Source: JAVJPJ01 sp040217295
GTDB taxonomy: Bacteria; Pseudomonadota; Alphaproteobacteria; Rhodobacterales; Rhodobacteraceae
Direction: 5' to 3'
Length of the DNA: 30,595 bases
Assembly: GCA_964460185.1 (NCBI GenBank)
Contig: CAYWTM010000031.1
Span: forward strand, 1 to 30,595
Notes under the pieces: generated by a model
Databases searched by the model: none
What the model was told of the DNA's origin: nothing
What the model saw: only the letters and a program-made list of their open reading frames with translations
Shown here: positions 16,885 through 24,852 of the stretch, in pieces
Layout: every line of letters begins with the position of its first letter
Position numbering within the stretch: position 1 is the stretch's first letter
Made by a program: the position numbers and the translations under genes

Positions 16885-17816
16885 GCGTGATCTACAATCG
16901 TGTCGCCCTGATCGGGCTTGGGTTGATCGCGGGCTCGATGGCCCATGCGATGCGTCGCGCAGGCCTGGCGGGGGAAATCGTGGGCACCGCCCGGTCGCCC
17001 GAGACCCGAGCAACCGCGGCCGAGATCGGGCTGGTCGACAAGATCACCGAAACCGCCCCCGAGGCTGTCGAGGGCGCGGACCTGGTGGTGCTTGCCGTGC
17101 CCGTGGGCGCCATGGCGAGCGTCGCGGCCGAGATCGCGCCGTATCTGGCGCCGGGGGCAACGATCACCGATGTCGGCTCGGTCAAGCAAGACGTGATCGC
17201 CCAGGTCGGCCCGCATCTGCCGGATCACGTGCATTTCATTCCCGGCCATCCTCTGGCGGGCACCGAACATTCCGGGCCAAGGTCGGGCTTTGCCGAGTTG
17301 TTCGACAATCGCTATGTCCTGCTGACCCCGGTCAGCGACACGGCCCCCGAAGCGACCGCCAGACTGCGCGCCCTTTGGGAAGGGTGCGGCGCGCTCGTCG
17401 AAGAGATGGAGGCAGACCACCACGACCTGGTGCTGGCCGTCACCTCGCACACGCCGCATTTGATCGCCTATACGATGGTGGGCGTGGCCGATGATCTGCG
17501 CCGGGTGACCGATAGCGAAGTGATCAAGTATTCCGCTGCCGGTTTCCGTGACTTTACCCGGATCGCGGCCTCTGATCCGACCATGTGGCGCGATGTGTTC
17601 TTGTCGAACAAGGATGCGACCCTGGAAATCCTCGGGCGGTTCACGGAAGAACTGTTTGCGCTGCAAAGGGCCATTCGCACAGGTGACGGCGATCATCTGC
17701 ACGCCTATTTCACCCGGACCCGTGCGATCCGGCGTGGCATCATCGAGGCGGGGCAGGATACCGACGCGCCCAATTTCGGCCGGATCCCCCAAAAGCGTGA
17801 GACCGGCGGCAGGTGA
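16881..17816 (+). CDS. tyrA: Prephenate/arogenate dehydrogenase
   Basis: NAD(P)-dependent dehydrogenase of 311 residues in tyrosine synthesis. The Rossmann motif GLGLIAG is at 12-18, and the family signature DVGSVKQDV (97-105) and PGHPLAGTEHSGP (121-133) contain the catalytic His. The C-terminal helical dimerisation domain has 'TSHTPHLIAYTM' and 'FRDFTRIAASDPTMWRDVF'. Start ATG 16881 overlaps the hisC stop and has AGGGGGG upstream. There is no fused chorismate mutase or ACT domain. Substrate preference (prephenate versus arogenate) cannot be read from the sequence; the second would be called TyrC. It is followed by the overlapping extensin-like gene. Confidence 0.93.
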   Translation: MSVIYNRVALIGLGLIAGSMAHAMRRAGLAGEIVGTARSPETRATAAEIGLVDKITETAPEAVEGADLVVLAVPVGAMASVAAEIAPYLAPGATITDVGSVKQDVIAQVGPHLPDHVHFIPGHPLAGTEHSGPRSGFAELFDNRYVLLTPVSDTAPEATARLRALWEGCGALVEEMEADHHDLVLAVTSHTPHLIAYTMVGVADDLRRVTDSEVIKYSAAGFRDFTRIAASDPTMWRDVFLSNKDATLEILGRFTEELFALQRAIRTGDGDHLHAYFTRTRAIRRGIIEAGQDTDAPNFGRIPQKRETGGR

Positions 17817-18844
17817 GGCGCGGCGCGTCATATCTGGCGCTGGTCCTGTGCCTTGCCGTCCCAGTGGCGGCACAGGCACCCGACAGATCCCCGCGTCCCG
17901 ACCTGCGACCGACCACCCAGACAGCGACCGCCACGCCAGCCACGCTCGCAGCGCCAGATGAAAGTCCTGCGGTGACGCGCCTTGTTGTGTCGGCCGGCGC
18001 GCAGGCGCCGCGCGCCTCGCTCAGGCCGGTGTCCCGACCCGGCCCGGCCCCCGTGCCAACACGGCCTTCGGTCGCCGGGGCGCTGGCCAGTGCCGCGCCG
18101 CCAACCACAACCCCGCCACCGACGATCGAGCGCCGGGGGCTGTTCGGTGGCGTGTTCCGCCCACGTGGCGAGCCGACCGTGATCCGGTCGGGTGGCGCAA
18201 ACTCGCAACTGGCGGTGGCCCGGTCGATGCGGCCGGATCTACGCCCTTCAGGCCTGGTGCAACGGGTCCGCGCAACGGCAACACGCAACACGCCGGGTCG
18301 CGTCACGCAACCGGGCCAACGCGGTGCGTTGTGCGGGGTGCCCGGCCTGTTGGGCGACCGGTTGGAACCCATCACTGGGCGCAGTTCGGGCTGCGGCATC
18401 GCCGAGCCCGTGCGCCTGCGAGAGGTCGATGGCGTGACCCTCAGCGCGCCCGCGACGATCAATTGCAACACGGCGCGCGCGCTTCAAACCTGGCTCAACG
18501 ATGCCGCGATCCCGGCAGTCGGGCGCAGTGGCGGCGGGATCACGTCGCTGCGGGTCGTGGCCTCCTACGCATGTCGGACGCGAAATTCGCAACGCGGAAC
18601 AAGGCTCAGCGAACACGCGACGGGCAACGCCATCGACATCGCCGGCATCGGGTTGGCCAATGGCAGCGAGTTGACGGTTCTGGGCGGGTGGCGTGACAAT
18701 CGTGTCGGCCCGGTCCTGCGCGAAATGCACCGGGGCGCCTGCGGGCCGTTCGGCACGGTCCTGGGGCCGAACTCGGACCGGTTCCATCAGGATCATTTCC
18801 ATTTCGATGTCGCGACCTACCGGTCCGGCCCCTATTGCCGGTAA
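17813..18844 (+). CDS. Extensin-like C-terminal domain protein, secreted
   Basis: Exported protein of 343 residues, starting with GTG 17813 that overlaps the tyrA stop as GTGA. A signal peptide covers about 1-20 (ALVLCLAVPVAAQA). A Pro/Ala/Thr-rich linker to about residue 165 contains RPDLRP twice (28-33, 140-145). The C-terminal extensin-like domain (~170-343) is Cys-containing, with VASYACRTRN, then SEHATGNAID (H268, D275) and FHQDHFHFD (H325, D327, H328, H330). These His/Asp positions mimic the zinc site of LAS-type peptidoglycan peptidases such as MepA and M15, so a murein-linked role is plausible; the family has no proven activity that I know of. Location: periplasm or surface. Confidence 0.88.
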   Translation: MRRGASYLALVLCLAVPVAAQAPDRSPRPDLRPTTQTATATPATLAAPDESPAVTRLVVSAGAQAPRASLRPVSRPGPAPVPTRPSVAGALASAAPPTTTPPPTIERRGLFGGVFRPRGEPTVIRSGGANSQLAVARSMRPDLRPSGLVQRVRATATRNTPGRVTQPGQRGALCGVPGLLGDRLEPITGRSSGCGIAEPVRLREVDGVTLSAPATINCNTARALQTWLNDAAIPAVGRSGGGITSLRVVASYACRTRNSQRGTRLSEHATGNAIDIAGIGLANGSELTVLGGWRDNRVGPVLREMHRGACGPFGTVLGPNSDRFHQDHFHFDVATYRSGPYCR

Positions 18845-18848
18845 GGCG

Positions 18849-19850
18849 CTAACGCAAGATCAGCCGTGGTGCCTCGCCTATGGGAAGCGGGCCAAAGAAC
18901 ATGAAGCCCTCGTCAAAGCTGATCGTGGCGTCGATGTCTTCGGGATCTCCCGAGAGCGAGGCCAGGAACCCAAGCGCCGTGCGCGCGGTTCCCCGCAGGG
19001 CCTGCGGCAGCAGGCCCGCACGGTTCGCCATGTCCAGCATTGTTTCCCAGTTCTCGGCGCGGATCGCTATGTCGCCATCGGGCCGGCCCTGATCATCCAC
19101 GTCCAAGTCGCCTGAGGCGCGCAACATCAGATCCCCCCATTCCGCCCGCGCTTCCGACAACTCGATGCGCCGGATCTGGGGCCGTTCGGTTTCTATGGCC
19201 GACATGTCCCATGCGCGGTCAAACGCGATCCGCGAAGAACTGGTGACGACCGGAATGGCTGGGGGCAGAACGCCGGCGGGATCAAGGATCGCGGCAACAT
19301 CTTCGGGCGGGGTCAGGTCGCTGGCGTGAAACTCGATCGAATAGCTCGCATCCTCGCCCTCAAGGCGGGTAACCTCGGCAAGGGCCTGCACCAGCGTCAG
19401 CCGCCAGTTCGCGGTGCTGGTGATGTGCAGGTCGTTGATCTGTGTCCGGGATGCATCAAGCGCCAGATTGCTGGAGGGCTGCACATCCAGGAGCGCGCTC
19501 AGATGCCCCGCCGTGATGTCGAGCCGCTCGAAGGGAGAGGCCAGGGTTTGACTGGACGGCCAGATGGCTTCGGTTCGGTCGGGGTTCCAGGCGGTCTGAC
19601 GCAAGGTGAACTCGGGCGCCGACCACGCCCACCCGGTTGCCGGATCCGCAAGTTCGACAGTGTTCATGACCGTCACGAATTCCAATGGAAAGCCCTGGAT
19701 CGACAGGGTGTCGTACCGCGCGATCCAGCCCGCGTCCTGGCGTTCGGCGAACCAGCCGGCGACCGCACGCTCGCTGACCGCCGCCCAGACGAACCACGCC
19801 GTCGCAGCCAGCGCGCAGATCAGCACAACACCCACACCCAGCCGTTTCAT
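18849..19850 (-). CDS. DUF2125 family protein, membrane-anchored
   Basis: Protein of 333 residues with a single N-terminal membrane segment (about 4-27, VGVVLICALAATAWFVWAAV) and a periplasmic body. The 'ARYDTLSIQGFPLEFVTVMN' opening and the later 'WSAPEFTLRQTAWNP' and FEGFMFFGPLPIG-like ending fit DUF2125, a family of alphaproteobacterial envelope proteins of unknown function related in style to AsmA. ATG 19850 follows GAGGG; an earlier start at 19871 is rejected. It ends 4 bases from the convergent extensin-like stop with no terminator between. It is divergent from the ChaC-like gene. Confidence 0.85.
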   Translation of the reverse strand: MKRLGVGVVLICALAATAWFVWAAVSERAVAGWFAERQDAGWIARYDTLSIQGFPLEFVTVMNTVELADPATGWAWSAPEFTLRQTAWNPDRTEAIWPSSQTLASPFERLDITAGHLSALLDVQPSSNLALDASRTQINDLHITSTANWRLTLVQALAEVTRLEGEDASYSIEFHASDLTPPEDVAAILDPAGVLPPAIPVVTSSSRIAFDRAWDMSAIETERPQIRRIELSEARAEWGDLMLRASGDLDVDDQGRPDGDIAIRAENWETMLDMANRAGLLPQALRGTARTALGFLASLSGDPEDIDATISFDEGFMFFGPLPIGEAPRLILR

Positions 19851-19932
19851 CGCGCGCCCTCTACCGCCCAAGTCCCGGCACCGCTATAGCCCGCAGGAAC
19901 GACAGACGCCATACAGGTGGAAAGGCAGAGCG

Positions 19933-20481
19933 ATGCAAGATCTTTGGGTTTTCGGCTATGGCTCGCTATTGTGGAACCCCGGTGTCCCGGTGGCCGAGGC
20001 GCGGGTTGCGCGCCTTCATGACTGGCACCGCAGTTTTTGCATGTCATCGATCCATCACCGTGGAACACAGCAAGATCCGGGCCTTGTCCTGGCGCTGGAT
20101 CATGCGCCGGGGGCTTTCTGCGACGGGCTTGCCTTTCGCGTCGACCGCACCGAAGCGGATGCTACGATTACCTATCTGCGCGACCGCGAGTTGATCTCGT
20201 CTGCATATCTGGAAACGCGCCTGACCGTCGGGTTTGCCCAAGGCGGCGTTCAAACCGATGTCCTGACCTATGTGATCGACCCGCTTCACGAGCAATATCG
20301 CGGTGATCTGAGCCTCGAGGATCAGGCTCGGATCATCGCCCATGCGGTGGGCGGGCGGGGGCCGAATGACGAATACCTCTACAACACCGCAACGCACCTG
20401 GCCGAACTGGGTCTGGCGGACCCGGATCTTGACTGGCTCGTGGCCCGGGTGCGCGGGCTGAAATCGGGCGCGGTCCGCTAG
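19933..20481 (+). CDS. ChaC-type gamma-glutamylcyclotransferase
   Basis: Cytoplasmic enzyme of 182 residues that splits glutathione or gamma-glutamyl peptides, releasing 5-oxoproline. The N-terminal glycine loop VFGYGSLLWNPG (~6-17) is the substrate-binding signature. The catalytic acid is expected in the 'YLRDRELISSAYLE' stretch (about 80-93), as in ChaC YL-x-RE. The ending 'YLYNTATHLAELGL' also matches the family. ATG 19933 follows AAGG. There is a glutathione theme with the kappa-GST gene and gloB, but they are far apart. The next gene is 72 bases downstream with its own promoter candidate. Confidence 0.9.
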   Translation: MQDLWVFGYGSLLWNPGVPVAEARVARLHDWHRSFCMSSIHHRGTQQDPGLVLALDHAPGAFCDGLAFRVDRTEADATITYLRDRELISSAYLETRLTVGFAQGGVQTDVLTYVIDPLHEQYRGDLSLEDQARIIAHAVGGRGPNDEYLYNTATHLAELGLADPDLDWLVARVRGLKSGAVR

Positions 20482-20492
20482 AGAATGCAGCA

Positions 20493-20521
20493 TTGGCTTT
20501 GCCGCCCGCTACATGTAGATT
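20493..20521 (+). promoter_or_regulatory. Candidate sigma70 promoter of the ExbB-like gene
   Basis: TTGGCT (20493-20498), a 17-base spacer and TAGATT (20516-20521), about 32 bases ahead of the ATG at 20554. It would give the stator-like pair an independent transcript from the ChaC gene. Confidence 0.45.
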
Positions 20522-20553
20522 GACCCCGACATAACAAAGACCGGCCCGAACGC

Positions 20554-21771
20554 ATGGCAAGCAGAGCAGACACAGGCGCAGGAACCGCGCCGCGGATCAC
20601 ACGTCCGACGCAACAAATCGTGCTGATGTTGATCATCTGCGGTGTCGTTGCGGCGGGTGGATTTCTTGTCTGGCCGCAGGTCGAACCGGTGTTCCTGGCA
20701 TCTCCGTATCTGAACGGCACCATCGGCGTGGTATTCCTGGTTGGTGTGGCGGCTTGTTTCTTTCAGGTCATCCAGCTGTTTTCGTCGGTCGCGTGGCTGG
20801 AACAACTGGCCAGTTCAGGTCAGCAGGATTCCGGCGACCGTCCGCCGCGTCTGTTGGCGGCGATGGTGGGGGTCGCGCGCGTGCGCGGTAGCCGGATGCA
20901 GATCACCGGCCCGGCCGCCAAATCGGTGCTCGATTCCGTGGGTGCGCGGATGGAAGAAAGCCGCGACATCACGCGATACATCGCCAACCTCCTGATTTTT
21001 CTGGGTCTTCTGGGCACGTTCTTTGGCCTTGCCACCACGGTGCCGGCGGTGGTGGAAACCATCCGGTCCCTGCAACCCGGCGCAGGCGAAGAAAGCCTGT
21101 CGGTGTTCGGACGCCTGATGGACGGGTTGGAGGACCAGTTGGGCGGCATGGGCACGGCCTTTGCGTCGTCATTGTTGGGGCTGGCCGGGTCGCTGGTCGT
21201 TGGCCTGCTGGAGCTTTATGCCGGCCATGGGCAGAATCGGTTCTACCGCGAGATGGAAGAATGGCTGGCCTCGATCACGCGCGTCAGCTTTTCCTCGGGG
21301 GATGGCGAAGGCGGCATCGACCGCAGTGCGATCGCCACCGTGCTGGACCACATGGTCGACCAGATGGAAACGCTGCAATCGATCTTTACCCAATCGGAAT
21401 CGCGCCGCGCGGAAACCGAAACCAGGGTCATGGAACTGGCCAGCGCCGTCGAGGGGCTGACCGACCGGCTGGGTCTTGGCACGGTCGAGGCGACCGAACG
21501 GCTGGCGGCGGCACAGGAACGCCTGTCCGAAATCCTGACCGAAAGCAACGGCATGGGCGGTATCGACGAGGAAAGCCGGATGCGGCTCAGGTCGATCGAC
21601 GTGCAGCTGTTGAAGATCCACGAGGATATCGGCACCAGCCGCACCGAAGAGGTGTCGGCCCTTCGTGTCGATCTGAACGATCTGACCACCGCCATCCGCG
21701 ATCTGGTCACCGCCGCGCAGACCCCCGCCCCGCGCAGCCGTTCGCGCGCAACGCCCCAAGACGGGGAGTAA
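20554..21771 (+). CDS. ExbB/MotA/TolQ-like proton-channel protein with C-terminal coiled coil
   Basis: Inner-membrane protein of 405 residues. Membrane segments are expected at about 21-41, 54-77, 141-166 and 196-222. The last two carry the MotA/TolQ/ExbB channel signature: LLIFLGLLGTFFGLATTVPAVV and GGMGTAFASSLLGLAGSLVVG. These families form pentamers that use an ion gradient to drive a partner. Residues ~255-390 are charged and heptad-like, probably a cytoplasmic coiled coil, unlike short ExbB or TolQ. Its partner begins 6 bases after the stop, so the two form an operon. It is not flagellar: no other fla/mot gene is nearby. It differs from TolQ by its long tail and from ZorA by lacking the Zorya neighbours. 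Function is unknown. Confidence 0.88.
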   Translation: MASRADTGAGTAPRITRPTQQIVLMLIICGVVAAGGFLVWPQVEPVFLASPYLNGTIGVVFLVGVAACFFQVIQLFSSVAWLEQLASSGQQDSGDRPPRLLAAMVGVARVRGSRMQITGPAAKSVLDSVGARMEESRDITRYIANLLIFLGLLGTFFGLATTVPAVVETIRSLQPGAGEESLSVFGRLMDGLEDQLGGMGTAFASSLLGLAGSLVVGLLELYAGHGQNRFYREMEEWLASITRVSFSSGDGEGGIDRSAIATVLDHMVDQMETLQSIFTQSESRRAETETRVMELASAVEGLTDRLGLGTVEATERLAAAQERLSEILTESNGMGGIDEESRMRLRSIDVQLLKIHEDIGTSRTEEVSALRVDLNDLTTAIRDLVTAAQTPAPRSRSRATPQDGE

Positions 21772-21777
21772 CCGGCC

Positions 21778-23778
21778 ATGGCGTTCCAACGCCGTGCAGG
21801 CAACCGCATTTCTGGTGCCATCTGGCCCGGATTTGTGGATGCGATCACCTCGCTGTTGATGGTGATGATCTTCATCCTGTCGATCTTCATGGTCGTGCAA
21901 TTCGTGCTGTCCGAACAGATCACGAGCCAGGATGACGAATTGACGGAACTGAACGCGCAACTGAATTCGCTGGCCGATGCGCTTGGGCTTGAGCAAACCC
22001 GCGCGGACCGGTTGGAATCACGGGTGGCAACGCTCACCGGGAACCTGGCATCGGCCCAGGATGAGGTGGCGACGCAGGCGGCGCTGATCGCGTCGCTGAC
22101 CAGTGAAGCGCAGGCGCAGGCCGCCCGCATCGTCGATTTCGAAACCCAGGTCGCGGGCCTTCTGGCGGCAAACTCCGAACTTGAAGCGGACCGCGCGGCG
22201 ACCGAGGCAGAGCTGGCCGATACCATCAGCCAGGCCGAGGCGCTGCAACTTGCATTGGCCCAAGCCCGATCCGAGATCGATACCGCTGCGGAAACGGCCC
22301 GCCTTGCCGCGGCCCGGCGCGAGGCCTTGGAGGCTCTGATCGCCGACCTGCGAACGCAAAGCGCCGAACAGGAAACCTCGCTGGCTGCAGCATTGGCAGC
22401 CCTTCAGGCGGCCGAGGCCGAGGCAGAGCAGACTGCCACCGAACTGGATGAGACCGAAGCGGCCCGCCTGGTCGAGGCGGCTGCCGCCCAGGCCCTTCGC
22501 GAACGTCTGGAAAATGCCGATGCGGAACTGACCGCGATGACACTGGCGCTGGAAGAACAGCGCCGCCGCGCCGAAGAAACCCTGACCCTTCTGGCCGCTG
22601 CCCGCGCCACCGAGGATGATCTGGCCGCGCGTCTGGCAGCCGCGCTGGTGCAGGTCGACGCGCAGGCGTCGCTGGCCGAACAACTGGCCGCCGCCGAGGC
22701 AGAAGCCGAACGCCTGACCACCGAACTGGACACCAATACCGGCGAGATGAGCGCGCTGGAACAAAATCTTGCACTGGCCCTGTCGCGTATCGAAAGCGCC
22801 GAGATCAGCGCCGCCGCCCGTCTGGCCGAGATGGAGGCGCAGATCGCCGCGTTGGAGGCCGAAGCGGCAGGGCAGGCCGAGATCGCCGACACCCGCGCCA
22901 CCGAGCTGTCGGCGTTGGAACAGCAATTGGCCGATGCCCTGTCGGCGCGCCTGTTGGCAGAGGCGGAGCGCGACCGCACCCTGACCGCGGCCGAGGAACG
23001 CGCCGCCCTTCTGGCCCAGGCCAATGCCGAGCTGGAAACGGTGGAGGCCGCCTCCGCCGAAAGCCAGCGGCAGGTGGCGCTGCTGAACGAACAGATCACC
23101 GCGTTGCGCGACCAGCTTGGGGGGTTGCAGGCGCTGCTTGACGAGTCTGGCGCGCGCGATGCCGAGGCCGAGGTGCAGATCGCCGCCCTTGGTGCGCAGC
23201 TCAACACCGCGCTGGCGCAGGTCGCCGCCGAACAACGCCGCATCGCGCAACTGGAATCCGCCGAAGCCGCGCGTCTCGCCGAAGAAGCCGCGCGCCTTGC
23301 CGCGGAAGCCGAGGATCTGGAACGCTATCGGTCGGAGTTTTTCGGCCGCCTGCGCGAGCTGTTGGAAGGCCGCGAAGGGGTTCGGATCGAAGGCGACCGG
23401 TTTGTCTTCTCGTCCGAGGTCCTGTTCGAACCGGCATCCGCCGACCTGGCGGAAGAAGGGCTTCAACAGATTGAAAACGTGGCGCAGCTCTTGGTCGAGA
23501 TTTCCAACGACATCCCCGCATCGATCGATTGGATCATCCGCGTGGATGGCCATACCGACGACGTGCCGATCAACAACTCCCCCAATTTTGCGAACAATTG
23601 GGAACTCAGCCAGGCGCGGGCGCTGTCGGTCGTGTTGTACCTGTCCGAGGAACTGGGCATTCCGCCCAACCGACTGTTGGCGGCGGGGTTTGGCGAACAT
23701 CGCCCGATTGCCTCGAATGACACGACCGAAGGCCGGGCGCAAAACCGGCGGATCGAACTGAAACTCACCGAGCGTTAG
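21778..23778 (+). CDS. MotB-like peptidoglycan-binding protein with giant coiled coil and OmpA domain
   Basis: Protein of 666 residues, partner of the ExbB-like channel. One membrane helix (~15-38) begins with WPGFVDAITSLLMVM, placing Asp21 where MotB/ExbD/TolR have their proton-binding Asp. Residues ~42-515 are an almost unbroken Ala/Glu/Leu coiled coil with local repeats (MSALEQNLALALS and LSALEQQLADALS, 53 residues apart). The C-terminal OmpA/MotB domain (~530-666) has VDGHTDDVPI near 590, NWELSQARA near 608, GFGEHRP near 638 and NRRIELKL at the end, the peptidoglycan-binding signature. The coil is far longer than in MotB. The stop overlaps that of the convergent M23-like gene. Confidence 0.88.
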   Translation: MAFQRRAGNRISGAIWPGFVDAITSLLMVMIFILSIFMVVQFVLSEQITSQDDELTELNAQLNSLADALGLEQTRADRLESRVATLTGNLASAQDEVATQAALIASLTSEAQAQAARIVDFETQVAGLLAANSELEADRAATEAELADTISQAEALQLALAQARSEIDTAAETARLAAARREALEALIADLRTQSAEQETSLAAALAALQAAEAEAEQTATELDETEAARLVEAAAAQALRERLENADAELTAMTLALEEQRRRAEETLTLLAAARATEDDLAARLAAALVQVDAQASLAEQLAAAEAEAERLTTELDTNTGEMSALEQNLALALSRIESAEISAAARLAEMEAQIAALEAEAAGQAEIADTRATELSALEQQLADALSARLLAEAERDRTLTAAEERAALLAQANAELETVEAASAESQRQVALLNEQITALRDQLGGLQALLDESGARDAEAEVQIAALGAQLNTALAQVAAEQRRIAQLESAEAARLAEEAARLAAEAEDLERYRSEFFGRLRELLEGREGVRIEGDRFVFSSEVLFEPASADLAEEGLQQIENVAQLLVEISNDIPASIDWIIRVDGHTDDVPINNSPNFANNWELSQARALSVVLYLSEELGIPPNRLLAAGFGEHRPIASNDTTEGRAQNRRIELKLTER

Positions 23779-24743
23779 TCGCGCGTCAAAATGACGGTGG
23801 TCGTGGCCTGGTCGACGGTGGCATCTCCCCGCATCAGCGTGACCGCGCCACGGTAGACCCCGGCGGGCCATCCCGCATCCGGAGTGCGCCGACCACCTGC
23901 GCGGAACATCTGCGCCTGCGTCCGGTCAAGGGCCACGTCCTGTGTGAAAACAGCCGCGCCTTCGGCATCGGTGATCACGAGGCGCAGGATATCACCCGCC
24001 CGCGCGCCATGTACGTAACCCCACAGAACCAGCGCATCGCCAAACACGTTCAGGCGGCCAGACCGCACCTCGCCGTTCTGGATCGCGTCGAAAGCGGGCA
24101 GGCCATTCGCAAAGCCGATCGACAGGATGCCGCCGCCGGGATTGGATAGCGGCGGGTCCCACAGTGCCGCTGCCCCTGCACCGCACTGGTTCAGATCGGA
24201 CGGATCGAACGGGTCGACCCATTCGCCATTGCGCCGCAGCAGGAATTCCAGGTGCGGGAATTCGGTGGTGCCGGAATACCCGATCATGCCAAGGGGCGTG
24301 CCGGTTTCGACCCGGTCGCCAGGCGCCACGATCAAGCTGCCCTCCATCAGGTGGCAATATTGCGTTTCCCACCCATCGGCATGGGTCACGACCACGCCAT
24401 TGCCACAGCCCTGACCCTCGGACATCGCGGGCGTGCCGTCGTCCGGCACCCCGTCGCGTACCGCCCGAACAGTGCCGGGGGCGGCAGACAGGACCGCCAC
24501 GCCGGAGGCCATGGCCGCAAAATCGACCAGACGGATATCGGTGCCGGTATGGCCGTCATAGCTTTGCGGGCCACAGTCGAAGGCGCGCGCGCCGGGGCCG
24601 GGGTCACGATCCATGAATTGTTGCAGGAAACAGGTCTCACCCAAGGTGCAATCGACCGGAAACCCCAGGCGCGGCGGGTCCTGTGCCACGGCGGGCGCAC
24701 CAAGGCTCAGCACTGTTGCAAGGGTCAGGGGCATGATCCGCAT
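23775..24743 (-). CDS. M23-family (lysostaphin-like) secreted protein with altered zinc motif
   Basis: Exported protein of 322 residues. The signal peptide is at 1-20 (LATVLSLGAPAVAQ); an ATG three codons in is an alternative start. The M23 domain spans roughly 60-185: HTGTD (H65, D69) supplies two zinc ligands and YCHLMEG (H131) a catalytic His. The final HxH motif, however, reads FPHLEF (H164, E166), so the usual third ligand His is Glu. Activity is therefore uncertain: Glu may still bind zinc, or the protein may be a regulator. A C-terminal beta-type domain (~190-322) contains no motif I recognise. It has its own transcription unit, after the clpA terminator, and runs head-on into the MotB-like gene. 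Confidence 0.88.
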   Translation of the reverse strand: MRIMPLTLATVLSLGAPAVAQDPPRLGFPVDCTLGETCFLQQFMDRDPGPGARAFDCGPQSYDGHTGTDIRLVDFAAMASGVAVLSAAPGTVRAVRDGVPDDGTPAMSEGQGCGNGVVVTHADGWETQYCHLMEGSLIVAPGDRVETGTPLGMIGYSGTTEFPHLEFLLRRNGEWVDPFDPSDLNQCGAGAAALWDPPLSNPGGGILSIGFANGLPAFDAIQNGEVRSGRLNVFGDALVLWGYVHGARAGDILRLVITDAEGAAVFTQDVALDRTQAQMFRAGGRRTPDAGWPAGVYRGAVTLMRGDATVDQATTTVILTRD

Positions 24744-24796
24744 GAAGGCAGACTACCCGCCATGCGCCAAGACGCAATCCGGCGCGAAGGTGGCAT

Positions 24797-24826
24797 GAAA
24801 AAACGCCCGGCCTTCTGGCCGGGCGT
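24797..24826 (-). terminator. Intrinsic terminator of clpA
   Basis: A 10-base-pair perfect stem (ACGCCCGGCC at 24803-24812, GGCCGGGCGT at 24817-24826) with a 4-base loop. On the minus strand it is followed by a run of T from the A tract at 24798-24803. It lies 27 bases past the clpA stop. Confidence 0.92.
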
Positions 24827-24852
24827 ATTCTGGTCTTTCATGCAAAAGGCGC

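Noticed and set aside
20554..23778. Zorya anti-phage system (ZorAB)
   Set aside because: The channel plus OmpA plan fits, but no ZorC/D/E-like gene is adjacent. The neighbours are housekeeping or envelope genes, and the long coil is on the wrong partner.
22018..23871. Minus-strand Gly/Arg/Gln-rich frame opposite the MotB-like gene
   Set aside because: It is a shadow of the Ala/Glu-rich coil; composition and lack of motifs argue against coding.
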